DNA of 64,000 nt, taken from Zobellia amurskyensis (GTDB taxonomy: Bacteria; Bacteroidota; Bacteroidia; Flavobacteriales; Flavobacteriaceae). Where the stretch lies: NCBI RefSeq assembly GCF_009725985.1, contig NZ_RCNR01000007.1:62001-126000 (forward strand), written 5' to 3'. The first letter of the stretch is position 1, and the number at the start of each line of letters is the position of its first letter. The notes under the pieces were generated by a model. The model made no database searches. It saw nothing but the letters and a program-made list of their open reading frames with translations, and was not told the DNA's origin. This document shows, in pieces, positions 38,581 to 49,267 of this stretch. Position numbers and translations under genes: made by a program.

Positions 38581-40488
38581 TTATTTTACTTCTTCAAAGT
38601 CTACATCTTCTACGTTGTCACCTTCTTTTGGCTCTTCTGCAGAAGCAGTATCGCCTTCAGGAGCTGCACCGTTCTGTTGTGCTTCAGCTTGTGCCTTGTA
38701 CATTTCCTCAGAAGCAACTTTCCAAGCTTCATTAATCTTATCCAAAGCTGGTGTAATAACCGCTAAGTCTTTAGATTCGTATGCTGCCTTTAATTCGCCT
38801 AAAGCATCTTCAATTGGTTTTTTCTTATCATCGGATAATTTTTCACCAAATTCTTTCAGTTGCTTTTCTGTTTGGAAAATCATTCCATCAGCTTCATTCA
38901 ACTTATCAGCAGTTTCCTTCGCTTTTTTATCAGATTCAGCATTAGCCTCAGCTTCAGCTTTCATTTTCTTGATATCTTCTTCTGTTAAACCTGAAGAAGC
39001 TTCAATTCTAATATCTTGCGTTTTGTTCGTTGCTTTATCCGTTGCAGAAACTTTGATAATTCCGTTAGCATCAATATCAAAAGTCACTTCAATTTGAGGT
39101 GTACCTCTCTGTGCTGGTGGAATACCATCTAAATGGAAACGACCAATAGTCTTGTTATCCGCTGCCATTGGGCGCTCACCTTGCAATACATGAATCTCAA
39201 CCGATGGCTGATTATCTGCTGCTGTAGAGAACACTTGAGATTTCTTAGTAGGAATAGTAGTGTTAGCTTCTATCAACTTAGTCATTACACTACCCATAGT
39301 CTCAATACCTAGAGATAAAGGAGTAACGTCCAATAACAATACATCTTTAACATCTCCTGTAAGAACACCACCTTGAATTGCTGCACCAATAGCAACAACC
39401 TCATCTGGGTTCACACCTTTTGAAGGCTTTTTACCGAAGAACTTCTCAACAGCTTCTTGTACCGCAGGTATTCTTGTTGAACCACCTACTAGGATAATTT
39501 CATCAATATCACTTTTAGAAAGACCTGCTGCTTTAAGAGCAGTCTCACATGGAGCTATAGTTCTTTTTACCAAGTCACCGATCAATTGCTCAAACTTAGC
39601 TCTTGAAAGTGTACGTACCAAATGCTTAGGTCCTGAAGCGGTAGCAGTAACGTAAGGCAAGTTAATTTCTGTTTGTGCAGAAGAAGACAATTCAATTTTT
39701 GCTTTCTCAGCAGCTTCACGCAAACGCTGTAATGCCATGGCATCCTTACGTAAGTCAATGCTCTCGTCTTTGTTAAACTCCTCTGCCAACCAATCAATAA
39801 TCTCTTGATCAACATCATCACCACCTAAGTGTGTATCACCATCAGTAGACAATACTTCAAAAACACCGTCACCCAACTCTAATATAGATACATCATGCGT
39901 ACCACCACCAAAGTCAAAAACAACTATTTTTTGATCCGTATCTTTCTTATCCATACCGTAAGCCAAAGAAGCTGCGGTAGGCTCGTTTATAATTCTTTCT
40001 ACAGTAAGACCAGCTATCTCACCTGCTTCTTTTGTTGCTTGACGCTGTGCATCATTAAAGTAAGCAGGAACAGTAATTACCGCACGGGTAACATCTTGTC
40101 CTAAATAATCTTCTGCAGTTTTCTTCATTTTCTGAAGAATCATTGCAGAAAGTTCTTGTGGCGTGTACAAACGACCATCAATATCAACACGTGGCGTGTC
40201 ATTATCTCCTTTTACAACTTTATAAGGAACTCTTCCGGCCTCTTTACTAGACTCCGAAAATTTATTACCCATAAAACGTTTAATAGAGTAGATAGTATTA
40301 TGAGGGTTGGTTACCGCCTGTCTCTTTGCCGGATCACCAACTTTAATCTCTCCACCTTCTACAAATGCAATCACAGATGGCGTAGTTCTCTTTCCTTCTG
40401 CATTAGGAATCACTACCGGTTCGTTACCTTCCATAACGGAAACACAGGAATTGGTAGTACCTAAGTCAATACCTATAATTTTACTCAT
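38581..40488 (-). CDS. dnaK: Chaperone DnaK (Hsp70)
   Basis: This 635-residue Hsp70 has normal length. It begins with the ATPase phosphate-1 motif [10 protein letters not shown] and contains [12 protein letters not shown] and the [10 protein letters not shown] motif (about 335-345). The substrate-binding domain follows (about 390-510, with [10 protein letters not shown]). A helical lid and an acidic tail rich in E and D complete it. It acts in the cytosol in protein folding with DnaJ and GrpE, which are not next to it. It is a monocistronic gene ending at a strong terminator. Confidence 0.98.
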   Translation of the reverse strand: MSKIIGIDLGTTNSCVSVMEGNEPVVIPNAEGKRTTPSVIAFVEGGEIKVGDPAKRQAVTNPHNTIYSIKRFMGNKFSESSKEAGRVPYKVVKGDNDTPRVDIDGRLYTPQELSAMILQKMKKTAEDYLGQDVTRAVITVPAYFNDAQRQATKEAGEIAGLTVERIINEPTAASLAYGMDKKDTDQKIVVFDFGGGTHDVSILELGDGVFEVLSTDGDTHLGGDDVDQEIIDWLAEEFNKDESIDLRKDAMALQRLREAAEKAKIELSSSAQTEINLPYVTATASGPKHLVRTLSRAKFEQLIGDLVKRTIAPCETALKAAGLSKSDIDEIILVGGSTRIPAVQEAVEKFFGKKPSKGVNPDEVVAIGAAIQGGVLTGDVKDVLLLDVTPLSLGIETMGSVMTKLIEANTTIPTKKSQVFSTAADNQPSVEIHVLQGERPMAADNKTIGRFHLDGIPPAQRGTPQIEVTFDIDANGIIKVSATDKATNKTQDIRIEASSGLTEEDIKKMKAEAEANAESDKKAKETADKLNEADGMIFQTEKQLKEFGEKLSDDKKKPIEDALGELKAAYESKDLAVITPALDKINEAWKVASEEMYKAQAEAQQNGAAPEGDTASAEEPKEGDNVEDVDFEEVK

Positions 40489-40805
40489 GCTATATGTTTT
40501 AAATATTAGTGCTGATTTTTATAATCGATTTCTAAATGACAAACAATATGCCAACCGATACCAACCTGACATGATGTCATTTTTGTTTTTATAGACGACC
40601 AATAATGCGTCAATAACAACCTTTTTTAGAGCTAAAAGCGACAGCTTCAGACAAATGAACTTAAAAACAAGAACCACTGTCTTGCCACTTTTCCGTTAAT
40701 AGTGGCTCAACGAGTTTCATTTATCGATTTTCTTATCCCCTACTTTACTTTGCCAAAAGCATGCTTTATCTATCTTTATACCTTACTTAATACAAGTTGC
40801 ACAAT
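40489..40805. promoter_or_regulatory. Divergent intergenic region, dnaK / sdaA
   Basis: This 317-base gap lies between the divergent dnaK and serine dehydratase starts. It holds an odd palindrome TGACAT-G-ATGTCA at 40567-40579, about 80 bases upstream of dnaK. No exact TAnnTTTG box, ORF or RNA was seen. Confidence 0.4.
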
Positions 40806-42233
40806 ATGGAGTCCATCAGTATTTTTGATATGCTTAAAATTGGCGTAGGTCCTTCAAGTTCTCACACTTTAGGCCCTTGGCGTGCCGCAGAACGATGGAT
40901 TTCGGAGCTGAAATCCGCTCAGATATTTGATGAAGTTATGAGTGTACGAGTGCACGTATATGGTTCTTTGTCCCTAACGGGTAAAGGCCATGCTACGGAC
41001 TATGCCATTATGTTGGGACTATCCGGTACGGATCCGGTAGAAATTCCCATAGAGAACATACACTCAATTGTAGCGGACATTCAGGAAACACATCTCTTGA
41101 GTTTCGGAAATTCTAAACAGATTCCCTTTGATCCAAAAGCAGATATCTTATTCCATAAGAAGTTTTTGGAATTTCATGCCAACGGACTTCAATTTGAAGC
41201 TACTTTAAAATCAGGTAAAATTAAAAAAAATACCTATTACTCTATTGGCGGTGGGTTCGTAGTTGTTAAAGAGCGAAAAAATGCCAAACGTAACATAGCT
41301 ACTTTTGACAGTTTTCCTTTCCCCATTCAAAAGGGTACGGAGCTACTCGCTTATTGTCAAAAAGAAAATAAAAGTATATCAGAGATTGTTCTTGAGAACG
41401 AACTTTCGCTACGTAGCAATGCCGATATAGACAAGCAACTGAAACATGTATGGGAGACCATGCTTGAGTGCATGTACATTGGTTGCCACACAGAAGGTAA
41501 ACTTCCTGGGGGACTCAACGTTACACGCCGGGCTTTTGAAATAAACAAAAGTCTTCTTGGCGAATCAAAAAATTATGATTCACCAGAGGTTTGGTTAACA
41601 ACAATACGGAATACCGAGGTCAAATTTCGCCAGATTTTAAAATGGGTGAGCTGTTTTGCTTTGGCAGTAAATGAGGTAAATGCCTCTTTAGGCCGTGTAG
41701 TAACCGCCCCTACTAATGGCAGTGCAGGTGTTATACCCGCTGTACTCATGTATTATCTAGTGATAGAAAATCATAAAGCCAGTTTTGAACACATTAAAAA
41801 GTTTCTGTTCGTAGCAGGTGAAATTGGCAGTATCTTTAAAAAAGGAGCTACTATTTCTGCCGCTATGGGCGGTTGCCAAGCGGAAATAGGTGTATCTAGT
41901 GCTATGGCTGCTGGTGCGCTTACCGAGCTACTGGGCGGTACACCAGAACAAGTTCTAATGGCTGCTGAAATTGCAATGGAGCATCATTTGGGTCTTACCT
42001 GCGACCCTATTGGCGGACTTGTACAGATTCCCTGCATAGAACGTAATAGTATGGGAGCGATTAAAGCGATTAATGCCGCTGAGTTAGCATTAGGTTCCGA
42101 CCCTAAAGACGCTAAGGTACCTCTAGACAAAGTAGTTGAAACCATGTGGGCAACGGCGAAGGATATGAGTTCTAAATATAAGGAGACCTCTGAGGGCGGC
42201 TTGGCTATTGGAATTAATATGAGTGATTGTTAA
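40806..42233 (+). CDS. sdaA: L-serine ammonia-lyase (single-chain, iron-sulfur)
   Basis: The ATG at 40806 is chosen because the longer frame begins with TTG three codons upstream. The 475-residue protein converts L-serine to pyruvate and ammonia in the cytosol. The N-terminal beta-like domain has [10 protein letters not shown] near residue 15. The C-terminal alpha-like domain holds the [4Fe-4S] cysteines C357, C399 and C410. Their spacing of 42 and 11 matches that of characterised single-chain enzymes. A serine degradation role is clear. Confidence 0.96.
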   Translation: MESISIFDMLKIGVGPSSSHTLGPWRAAERWISELKSAQIFDEVMSVRVHVYGSLSLTGKGHATDYAIMLGLSGTDPVEIPIENIHSIVADIQETHLLSFGNSKQIPFDPKADILFHKKFLEFHANGLQFEATLKSGKIKKNTYYSIGGGFVVVKERKNAKRNIATFDSFPFPIQKGTELLAYCQKENKSISEIVLENELSLRSNADIDKQLKHVWETMLECMYIGCHTEGKLPGGLNVTRRAFEINKSLLGESKNYDSPEVWLTTIRNTEVKFRQILKWVSCFALAVNEVNASLGRVVTAPTNGSAGVIPAVLMYYLVIENHKASFEHIKKFLFVAGEIGSIFKKGATISAAMGGCQAEIGVSSAMAAGALTELLGGTPEQVLMAAEIAMEHHLGLTCDPIGGLVQIPCIERNSMGAIKAINAAELALGSDPKDAKVPLDKVVETMWATAKDMSSKYKETSEGGLAIGINMSDC

Positions 42234-42379
42234 AAAATATACAATTGAAACTTGCATTGCACACAAACTTGATAGTAATACAATTCTTTCATTAAGTATT
42301 GATTATTCTTATTTTTATATATTGCATCTAATAAACATATCGTATCCAGCCCCATAGCAATACGAATAAAAAATAACCT

Positions 42380-43159
42380 ATGTATCAAATTGAATTTATT
42401 GAAAATGAAATCCGTGATTTAAGAAATCAACTTCAAAATCACCCTCTTTATAAAAACCTGAACAGTATAGATGACATTAAGGTTTTTACTGAAAACCATG
42501 TCTTTGCGGTATGGGATTTTATGTCGCTACTAAAATCACTTCAGGTATCCCTCACGAACGTTTCTATTCCTTGGACACCCAGCAGTAACCCAATCCTTTC
42601 TAGGTTTATTAATGAAATTGTACATGGTGAAGAAAGTGATATAAATGAACTGGGAGAACCCAAAAGCCATTTTGAAATGTATTTGGATGCTATGCACCAA
42701 ATAGGTGCGGATACTTCAAAATCAGATAGTTTTATAACCCTTATTGAGCAAGGTGTAACAGTTGATACTGCATTGAAAGAAATAGGCATCGCTCAAAAAG
42801 TAGCGGATTTTGTTCGGTTTTCATTTGAGACCATAGCCACCGGAAAGCCACATTTGGTAGCTTCAGCATTTACTTTTGGAAGAGAAGACGTTATACCTGA
42901 TATGTTTATGGAAGTTCTAAAAAGTGCCGATGCAGAAAACAAACAATACAATAAGTTTGTCTACTACTTAGAAAGACACATTGAATTGGATGGAGATGAA
43001 CATGGCCCGCTTTCTCTACAAATGGTTTCTGAACTCTGCGGAAATGACGAACAAAAATGGCAAGAAACCCTAGCGGTAGCCAAAGAAGCCCTTAAAAAAC
43101 GTATAAATCTTTGGGATGCCATTAATGAAGCTATTACAGCAACTAAAACTATTGCCTAA
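42380..43159 (+). CDS. DUF3050-family protein (haem-oxygenase-like helical fold)
   Basis: This 259-residue all-helical protein matches the DUF3050 pattern. The N-terminal [13 protein letters not shown] (about 39-51), H-F-E-M-Y (about 97) and the [13 protein letters not shown] segment (about 194-206) supply conserved acidic and histidine residues typical of a TenA/haem-oxygenase-like diiron or cofactor site. It has no signal peptide. It stands between serine dehydratase and a nuclease gene with no obvious operon. The enzymatic function is unknown. Confidence 0.85.
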   Translation: MYQIEFIENEIRDLRNQLQNHPLYKNLNSIDDIKVFTENHVFAVWDFMSLLKSLQVSLTNVSIPWTPSSNPILSRFINEIVHGEESDINELGEPKSHFEMYLDAMHQIGADTSKSDSFITLIEQGVTVDTALKEIGIAQKVADFVRFSFETIATGKPHLVASAFTFGREDVIPDMFMEVLKSADAENKQYNKFVYYLERHIELDGDEHGPLSLQMVSELCGNDEQKWQETLAVAKEALKKRINLWDAINEAITATKTIA

Positions 43160-43297
43160 TAATAGAACAACCTGTTCATAAGAGTTAATCATAATTAACA
43201 TAATCTTAAAACTATTCCCAACTGCATTTTGGTATGGTTTAGTCACTTTCGTATGTCTTAAAAAAATAAAAAAATCAACAACAAAGAATTACGATTT

Positions 43298-44095
43298 ATG
43301 CCTTTTAATCCAAAATTCCTGCAAACAGATATAAACACGCCACAACTAAACAATAGCGAAGATGCTTTTAAGTTAAATGATTCCGAAGTTATTGACTACA
43401 TTCACTTTTCACTGGCGCTGCATAGCAGGACAAAGTTTGCTATTTGGGTTGCTTGGAATATAGATGGAAGAAATTTGAAAAGAATTCCCAGAAAAGGCTC
43501 TAGTTTTTTTGAAGATTCAAGAATACCATCAGAAAACCAGGCCGGAAACAAATTGTACAAAAGTAATCCGCTAGACCGTGGCCATCTCGCTCGAAGAGTT
43601 GATTTAAACTGGGGTAGTTATGCGGAAGCCAAAAAAGCCAATTCTGATTCTTTCGTATTCACTAATATTGCCCCACAGATGGATAGTTTCAACCAAAGTG
43701 GAAAAGGTGGTGTTTGGGGCGAATTAGAAAACTCCTTATACGATCAAACAGAAATGGACCAATCTCGTGTGAGCATTATTGGCGGATGTATCTTTCATGA
43801 GGACGACCGTGAATATAGAGGTTATAAAATTCCAACCGAGTTTTACAAAACCATTATGTACGAAGAAAAAGGAAAATTAAAAACCAAGTCATTTATACTG
43901 ACCCAAGACTTAACCCGGTTGTCTTTTCTTGATTTAGAAGCTTTTAAAACGTACGAAGTCGCTCCTTCTGAAATTGAAGCCAAATGCAATTTTACTTTTG
44001 ACGAGGCCATTCACCAAGCCAATGAATTTGATTTGAATTCTTTCATTCCAACAGAACGTCAACCATTGAATGTCACCTCTGAAATTAACTGGTAG
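43298..44095 (+). CDS. DNA/RNA non-specific endonuclease (NUC1-type)
   Basis: This 265-residue protein has the beta-beta-alpha-metal nuclease motif D-R-G-H-L-A-R-R near residue 90 (catalytic His in R-G-H) and the downstream N-I-A-P-Q segment (about 125-130) that holds the metal-binding Asn. It cleaves nucleic acids without sequence specificity and uses magnesium. Unlike many relatives it has no visible signal peptide, which makes its location uncertain: cytosolic or exported by another route. It lies upstream of a bidirectional terminator. Confidence 0.9.
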   Translation: MPFNPKFLQTDINTPQLNNSEDAFKLNDSEVIDYIHFSLALHSRTKFAIWVAWNIDGRNLKRIPRKGSSFFEDSRIPSENQAGNKLYKSNPLDRGHLARRVDLNWGSYAEAKKANSDSFVFTNIAPQMDSFNQSGKGGVWGELENSLYDQTEMDQSRVSIIGGCIFHEDDREYRGYKIPTEFYKTIMYEEKGKLKTKSFILTQDLTRLSFLDLEAFKTYEVAPSEIEAKCNFTFDEAIHQANEFDLNSFIPTERQPLNVTSEINW

Positions 44096-44100
44096 CAAAC

Positions 44101-44136
44101 AAAAACGCCCATTGTTTAAAGACAATAGGCGTTTTT
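44101..44136. terminator. Bidirectional terminator between convergent genes
   Basis: A 15-base stem with one mismatch (44101-44115 with 44122-44136) closes a six-base loop and is flanked by A-run and T-run, serving both the nuclease gene and the DUF1080 gene. Confidence 0.9.
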
Positions 44137-44155
44137 AAAAATTATTGCTGAGCCA

Positions 44156-45094
44156 CTACTCTACTCTTGGCGTAACCTCAAACTTTCTGAACATTATAGG
44201 ACCATGATCACCTTGAATTAAAAATGGACCTGGTTCTCCTTCTCTACTATCTAAAGCACCGCCAGTAATACCTGGTATATTTTGATCGTTAATTATCGTT
44301 TTTCCGTTCGCAACAATAGTCACACGACGACCGATTAATGTAATATCATACGTTTGCCATTCACTTGCATCGTTAGCAGCCATTTCATTTGGTGTTAAAA
44401 AACCATAAATACCTCCAAACAATACGTTTGACGGGTCAGAACCTTTATCATCCGTAATCTGGACTTCATAACGCCCCCTTAGGTAAACACCACTATTACT
44501 TCCTGGTGGCACTTTAAATTCTACGTGCAGTTTAAAGTCTTTAAACTTTTCCTCAGATACCAGATTGGCACCAGATTTTGGACTGGACAGAATACCGTCT
44601 TCTACTACCCATTGGTTATCACCCATAGCTTTCCATCCACTTAAATCCTTACCATTAAAAAGCTCTTTGGTTTTACCCCATTTGGCCTTTGCTACGTAAG
44701 TTAACTTTGGTGCTCTAACGGCTGTCCAACTATACGGTTGTCCATCTGTATAAATCATTGTTCCTTTAAGACCTTCGCCATCCACAGCACCGGTAAAAGT
44801 CATATCCGTTCCTTCCGGCTCCCATTGTTTAGGTATAACAAAGCTGAAAATATCATTTTTTACCGTCACTTCCGCAATTGGTCTTGCACTTCCAAATGCA
44901 TATACAAAACGCCCTACCAAAGTGTTCGTTCCAGAGTGTTTAATCTCTAACCACGACGGCAATTGCTCTCCGTCCTTTTCGACAACGATATCCCATGTTC
45001 CTTCTAACGACTTTGTTTCTTGAGCGCTTAACGTGTTTCCAGCGCATAGCAATAAGCCCGCTGCCGCTATCATTAATCTTAACTTCATTCTCAT
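44156..45094 (-). CDS. DUF1080-domain (3-keto-disaccharide hydrolase-like) exported protein
   Basis: The ATG at 45092-45094 is preferred because it precedes a Sec signal (ending L-S-A-Q, about residue 25). An in-frame ATG at 45088 is nearly as good. An N-terminal region of about 100 residues resembles an independent beta domain. The DUF1080 domain occupies about 135-310, with L-F-N-G-K-D-L-S-G-W-K, S-G-V-Y-L-R-G-R-Y-E-V-Q and the D-W-type lectin-like strands. DUF1080 proteins hydrolyse 3-keto-glycosides in several species. A Tat-exported Gfo/Idh oxidoreductase gene lies about 1.2 kb away. Confidence 0.88.
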   Translation of the reverse strand: MRMKLRLMIAAAGLLLCAGNTLSAQETKSLEGTWDIVVEKDGEQLPSWLEIKHSGTNTLVGRFVYAFGSARPIAEVTVKNDIFSFVIPKQWEPEGTDMTFTGAVDGEGLKGTMIYTDGQPYSWTAVRAPKLTYVAKAKWGKTKELFNGKDLSGWKAMGDNQWVVEDGILSSPKSGANLVSEEKFKDFKLHVEFKVPPGSNSGVYLRGRYEVQITDDKGSDPSNVLFGGIYGFLTPNEMAANDASEWQTYDITLIGRRVTIVANGKTIINDQNIPGITGGALDSREGEPGPFLIQGDHGPIMFRKFEVTPRVE

Positions 45095-45213
45095 TAATTC
45101 ATTTGTTTTTAATTGGTTAATCATATCGGACAAAAGCCCACTGATTAACTTAGTGGTTAATATCAGGTACTAAATTTATGTATTAATTTTTGTTCTGTAA
45201 TCGGTTGTCTAAA

Positions 45214-46110
45214 TCAACCTAAATTATTCTCTTTAAAATTTTCATTATAGGGCTCTATATGTATCAATACGTGACCTAGGTTTTGTAAATGCAATTTGAG
45301 ATAATCCTTTAAATCATGAGCAATTTCATGCCCTTCTTTAACAGAAATATCCGCATTGACCGTGGCATGCAAATCTACATGGTACTTCATTCCAGCTTTT
45401 CTTATATAACATTTTTCAGTATCCAACACACCTTCCACTTGAACTGATTTCTCCCTAATTTCCTTTAAGAGGTCGTCATAGAGTTGTTCATCCATTATTT
45501 CAGCAAGAGCTGGCCTAAATATTAAAAAACTATTGTACAGAATAAAAGCAGAGGCCAATAACGCCGCCCAATCATCGGCCGTTTCATAACCTTTTCCAAA
45601 AATCAGGGCTATTGAAATTCCTATAAATGCCATTATTGAAGTTATGGCGTCGCTCCTATGGTGCCAAGCGTCTGCCTTTAAAGAAGAACTATGAGTATCC
45701 TTGCTCTTCTTGATCACAATACGGTATGATACTTCCTTCCACAAAATAATACCCGCTAAAACGATAAGGGTCCATGCTTTTGGAACTTTATGTGGTGTTT
45801 GTATGTTCTGTATACTTTCGTAAGCAATAACGGTTGCAGAAATCACTAAAAACGCAACCACACCAAATGTAATTAACGGTTCTATCTTACCATGGCCATA
45901 AGGGTGGTTTGAATCTGCAGGCTTTTTCGCGTATTTAAAGCCCACGAGAACCAAAACGGAAGAGAAAATATCAGTTGTAGATTCTATGGCGTCAGCAATC
46001 AAGGCATAAGAATTTCCAAAAAAACCGGAAAAACCTTTAATCAGCGCTAGGCCGAGGTTACTCAGAATGCTAAAGTAGGTTGTTCGTATGGCAATCTGTT
46101 CGTCGGTCAT
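45214..46110 (-). CDS. Cation diffusion facilitator (CDF) transporter
   Basis: This 298-residue protein has six hydrophobic segments (about 13-200) and a cytosolic C-terminal ferredoxin-like domain (about 210-298). The metal-site acidic and histidine residues appear as D-A-I-E-S-T-T-D in helix 2 and D-A-W-H-H-R-S-D-A in helix 5. It exports divalent metals such as Zn, Fe or Mn using proton exchange. The metal specificity is not predictable by eye. It lies between the DUF1080 and Gfo/Idh genes and may not be related to them. Confidence 0.92.
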   Translation of the reverse strand: MTDEQIAIRTTYFSILSNLGLALIKGFSGFFGNSYALIADAIESTTDIFSSVLVLVGFKYAKKPADSNHPYGHGKIEPLITFGVVAFLVISATVIAYESIQNIQTPHKVPKAWTLIVLAGIILWKEVSYRIVIKKSKDTHSSSLKADAWHHRSDAITSIMAFIGISIALIFGKGYETADDWAALLASAFILYNSFLIFRPALAEIMDEQLYDDLLKEIREKSVQVEGVLDTEKCYIRKAGMKYHVDLHATVNADISVKEGHEIAHDLKDYLKLHLQNLGHVLIHIEPYNENFKENNLG

Positions 46111-46284
46111 TGTTCATTTTGAGTTACTGCTAACGAAGTATCAAAGGTAACCAATACCAAACGTTTACTTCGTATTCACTTAGCCAATCATAATACTATT
46201 ACCCACTTTTAACTTTTCCGTTCTGTTTTTAAATTTTGACTAACTTTAGAGACCATTCACAACTAAAACTAAAACCAAAAATTA

Positions 46285-47751
46285 ATGACACACAAAAAAA
46301 ACAAATCTTCAACCAATTCTAGAAGATCATTCATTAAAAAGGGAGCGCTAGCTTCCTCTATTTTTATCGTTCCTAGACATGTTCTAGGCGGTCCTGGCTA
46401 TCTTGCTCCTAGTGACCGCTTAAACCTAGCTGCTATTGGCGCGGGCGGCAAAGGATCTAGTGACATTTTTAACGCTTCCGTAAATGGGCGAGAAAAAGTA
46501 GCTGCCCTTTGTGACGTAGATTTTGCCGGTTCTGCCAAGAAATCCGTTGAGAACTTCCCAAAAGCGAAACTGTATGCGGATTATCGTGAAATGTTGGATA
46601 AAGAAAAAGGCATTGACGCCGTTACCATATCCACACCAGACCATATTCATGGGCCTGCCGCAGCTTACGCTATGGAGAGGGGTATTCATGTATACGTACA
46701 GAAGCCCATGACACATAACATTCGCGAAGCACGTATTCTTACCCAGATGGCTAGAGACCATAAAATCGTTAGCCAGATGGGAAACCAAGGTGGTTCTAAC
46801 CCACTTTTGGGCATGGTTCAAAAGTGGATCGATGATGACGCTATAGGGGCTGTATCTAAAGTACAGGTATGGACAAATCGTCCCGTTTGGCCGCAAGGCA
46901 GTGCTATGCAAGCCGCAGACCCAAGCTTAAAACCAGATAGCCTAGATTGGAATCTTTGGCTAGGGCCAGCACCTGAAAAACCCTACACTCCAAATCTACA
47001 TCCCTTTAGTTGGAGAGGCTGGTGGGATTACGGAACGGGAGCACTTGGTGATGTAGGGTGTCATTTAATAGACATTCCGTTTCGTACGTTAGGATTAAAA
47101 TATCCTACGGATGCCGAGGCAAGTGTTGGTTCTGTATATTCTCAAATGTGGAATGCAGATTATCACCCAGAAGGTTGTCCTGCTTCATCTTTCATCACGC
47201 TTCATTTTGCAGCTACCGAAAAGTCAAAAACTCCAATTGAAATGACCTGGAACGATGGAGGTATTAGACCTTCTCACCCAGACATTATTCCTGCCAATAA
47301 TGACATTGGCGGACCCGGAAGTAATAATGGCGTACTTATCATTGGAGAAAAAGGAATTATATCCACGAATATCAACGATAGTAGCCCACTTACCCCAAAA
47401 TTATATTTAAACGATGGCACAACGGATTTTGGTCCGGAAACCGAACCAAATGACGAACCAGAATATGGTCACCAAAGGAAATGGGTAGACGCCTGTAAAG
47501 CCGGGTTTAACAGCGATGAGCACAAAGGTTTAACCTCTTCGTTTGATTATGCCGGTCCTATGACGGAAACTGTTCTTATGGGCAACTTGGCCATACGCAG
47601 TTATTTATTGCGAAAAGAGGATAGCAATGGAAAAATGGACTTCTATGCCCGAAAGAAACTATTATGGGACGGAGAAAATATGCGCATTACCAATTTGGAA
47701 GATGCGAACCAGTTTGTAGGTAGAACTTACCGTGATGGCTGGAAAGTTTAA
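46285..47751 (+). CDS. Tat-exported Gfo/Idh/MocA-family oxidoreductase (second copy)
   Basis: This 488-residue protein starts with a twin-arginine signal (S-R-R-S-F-I-K-K-G-A-L, about 12-22) and the same I-V-P-R-H-V-L-G stretch as the protein at 2452. The Rossmann region has A-A-I-G-A-G-G-K-G, and the motif that is usually E-K-P reads Q-K-P here. The C-terminal domain contains Y-G-T-G-A-L-G-D-V-G-C-H-L. It is larger than the first copy. A periplasmic sugar oxidoreductase role is likely, and the nearby DUF1080 protein suggests 3-keto-sugar chemistry, which is inferred. Confidence 0.88.
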   Translation: MTHKKNKSSTNSRRSFIKKGALASSIFIVPRHVLGGPGYLAPSDRLNLAAIGAGGKGSSDIFNASVNGREKVAALCDVDFAGSAKKSVENFPKAKLYADYREMLDKEKGIDAVTISTPDHIHGPAAAYAMERGIHVYVQKPMTHNIREARILTQMARDHKIVSQMGNQGGSNPLLGMVQKWIDDDAIGAVSKVQVWTNRPVWPQGSAMQAADPSLKPDSLDWNLWLGPAPEKPYTPNLHPFSWRGWWDYGTGALGDVGCHLIDIPFRTLGLKYPTDAEASVGSVYSQMWNADYHPEGCPASSFITLHFAATEKSKTPIEMTWNDGGIRPSHPDIIPANNDIGGPGSNNGVLIIGEKGIISTNINDSSPLTPKLYLNDGTTDFGPETEPNDEPEYGHQRKWVDACKAGFNSDEHKGLTSSFDYAGPMTETVLMGNLAIRSYLLRKEDSNGKMDFYARKKLLWDGENMRITNLEDANQFVGRTYRDGWKV

Positions 47752-47776
47752 TCTGGTCTATTAGAGCAATTGGAAA

Positions 47777-47804
47777 AAGGCGGATTTAAAAATCCGCCTT
47801 TTTT
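47777..47804. terminator. Bidirectional terminator after Gfo/Idh gene
   Basis: An 11-base stem AAGGCGGATTT/AAATCCGCCTT with a two-base loop is followed by a T-run. It sits between convergent genes. Confidence 0.9.
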
Positions 47805-47811
47805 ATTATAA

Positions 47812-48270
47812 CTAATTACAGTCTTCAGTTCTTCTCGTATCTATGATATAAATGATTTGCCAACCCCTATTAACGTCTTTGATCAATTGAAAGGAATTTA
47901 CACCACAATGGTGAAAAGTATCATCAATTTTAAAAGTATAAGATGTCCACGCGTTAGCCATAGGCCCATCAATTTGAATAGAATAATTGGTTATGATTTC
48001 TTCAAATTTTGTGGTTTCCGGTATTCCAACAATCGACTTTAAAAAACCCTGGAAATCCTGTGTTTTCACTAACGGGTTTCCAGTTTCATCTTTTGAGATG
48101 GTTTGCATAACAACATTAGGGGAAACCGTTTTCTTTATAAGGAGTGAATCTTGCTTATGAAACCCTTCAAAAAAAGCCTCTATTGTCTTTTGAACAGCCA
48201 TTTTTTCTGTTTCTTGAGCCGAAACGCTCATTATAAAAAAGCTAAATAGTATTAAAAAGAGGTTTTTCAT
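47812..48270 (-). CDS. Exported NTF2-like protein
   Basis: The ATG at 48268-48270 is chosen because the longer frame begins with TTG. The 152-residue product has a Sec signal (ending S-V-S-A-Q, about residue 19) and an NTF2-like fold, with the late N-R-G-W-Q-I-I-Y-I-I-D-T-R strand. It is the third such protein in the window. It is convergent with the Gfo/Idh gene across a bidirectional terminator and divergent from panB. Its ligand is unknown. Confidence 0.78.
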   Translation of the reverse strand: MKNLFLILFSFFIMSVSAQETEKMAVQKTIEAFFEGFHKQDSLLIKKTVSPNVVMQTISKDETGNPLVKTQDFQGFLKSIVGIPETTKFEEIITNYSIQIDGPMANAWTSYTFKIDDTFHHCGVNSFQLIKDVNRGWQIIYIIDTRRTEDCN

Positions 48271-48417
48271 CAGTTTCAATTTTATCAAACTTAATGAATA
48301 TTCCGTTTAGAACGAGCACATTAAAATGAAATCAAGAGCCATAAACTAGATGCTAAACCCCTGGCACCTCTAAACCCAACATTTTCCTTACATTTATCAC
48401 ATCAAAACAAAACTACT

Positions 48418-49236
48418 ATGTCAACGGCAAAGAAAGAATACAAAAGAGTAACGGTTAAGTCTCTAGTAGACATGAAAAAACGTGGAGAGAAAATATCTAT
48501 GCTTACCGCGTATGATTATTCTATGGCAAAGATTGTAGATTCCGCCAATGTTGATGTTATTCTTGTTGGTGATTCCGCCAGTAACGTTATGGCCGGTCAT
48601 GAAACCACCTTACCTATAACTTTAGATCAAATGATCTACCACGCTACATCTGTTATTCGTGCAGTAGACAGGGCGCTAGTGGTTGTAGATTTACCTTTTG
48701 GAAGCTACCAGAGCGATCCTAAGGAAGCACTTCGTTCGGCAATTCGCATAATGAAAGAAAGTGGTGGCCATGCAGTAAAACTTGAAGGAGGAGAAGAAAT
48801 AAAAGAATCGGTCAAGAAAATACTGAAAGCAGGTATTCCTGTAATGGGACATTTAGGGCTAACGCCTCAATCTATTTACAAATTCGGTACCTACACCGTT
48901 CGTGCCAAAGAGGAAGAAGAAGCTGAAAAATTAATCGCAGATGCTAAACTTCTTGAAAAGCTAGGTTGTTTTGCCATTGTTTTAGAGAAAATACCAGCTG
49001 CCTTGACCAAAAAAGTCTCTGAAAGTATTTCCATTCCTACCATTGGTATTGGTGGTGGTAAGCATGCAGACGGACAAGTGCTTGTAATTCATGATTTACT
49101 TGGAATGACCCACGAATTTAATCCAAGGTTTTTACGTCGTTATATGAACCTATATGAAGAAATGGGCAGTGCTATTTCTCAATATGTTACCGATGTAAAA
49201 AGCATGGACTTTCCTAACGACGAGGAACAATATTAA
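48418..49236 (+). CDS. panB: 3-methyl-2-oxobutanoate hydroxymethyltransferase
   Basis: This 272-residue PanB transfers a one-carbon unit from methylene-THF to ketoisovalerate, giving ketopantoate for coenzyme A biosynthesis in the cytosol. It shows the family segments [15 protein letters not shown] and V-K-L-E-G-G. The gene is followed 31 bases later by an rluA-type gene, so they may be cotranscribed. It has normal length. Confidence 0.97.
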   Translation: MSTAKKEYKRVTVKSLVDMKKRGEKISMLTAYDYSMAKIVDSANVDVILVGDSASNVMAGHETTLPITLDQMIYHATSVIRAVDRALVVVDLPFGSYQSDPKEALRSAIRIMKESGGHAVKLEGGEEIKESVKKILKAGIPVMGHLGLTPQSIYKFGTYTVRAKEEEEAEKLIADAKLLEKLGCFAIVLEKIPAALTKKVSESISIPTIGIGGGKHADGQVLVIHDLLGMTHEFNPRFLRRYMNLYEEMGSAISQYVTDVKSMDFPNDEEQY

Positions 49237-49267
49237 TCACATTTTTCAACTTTAATTCTTTGTTCTA

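Noticed and set aside
38615-39097. 160-codon plus-strand frame opposite dnaK
   Set aside because: It is a mirror of the DnaK coding pattern with low-complexity Ser/Ala content and no family match.
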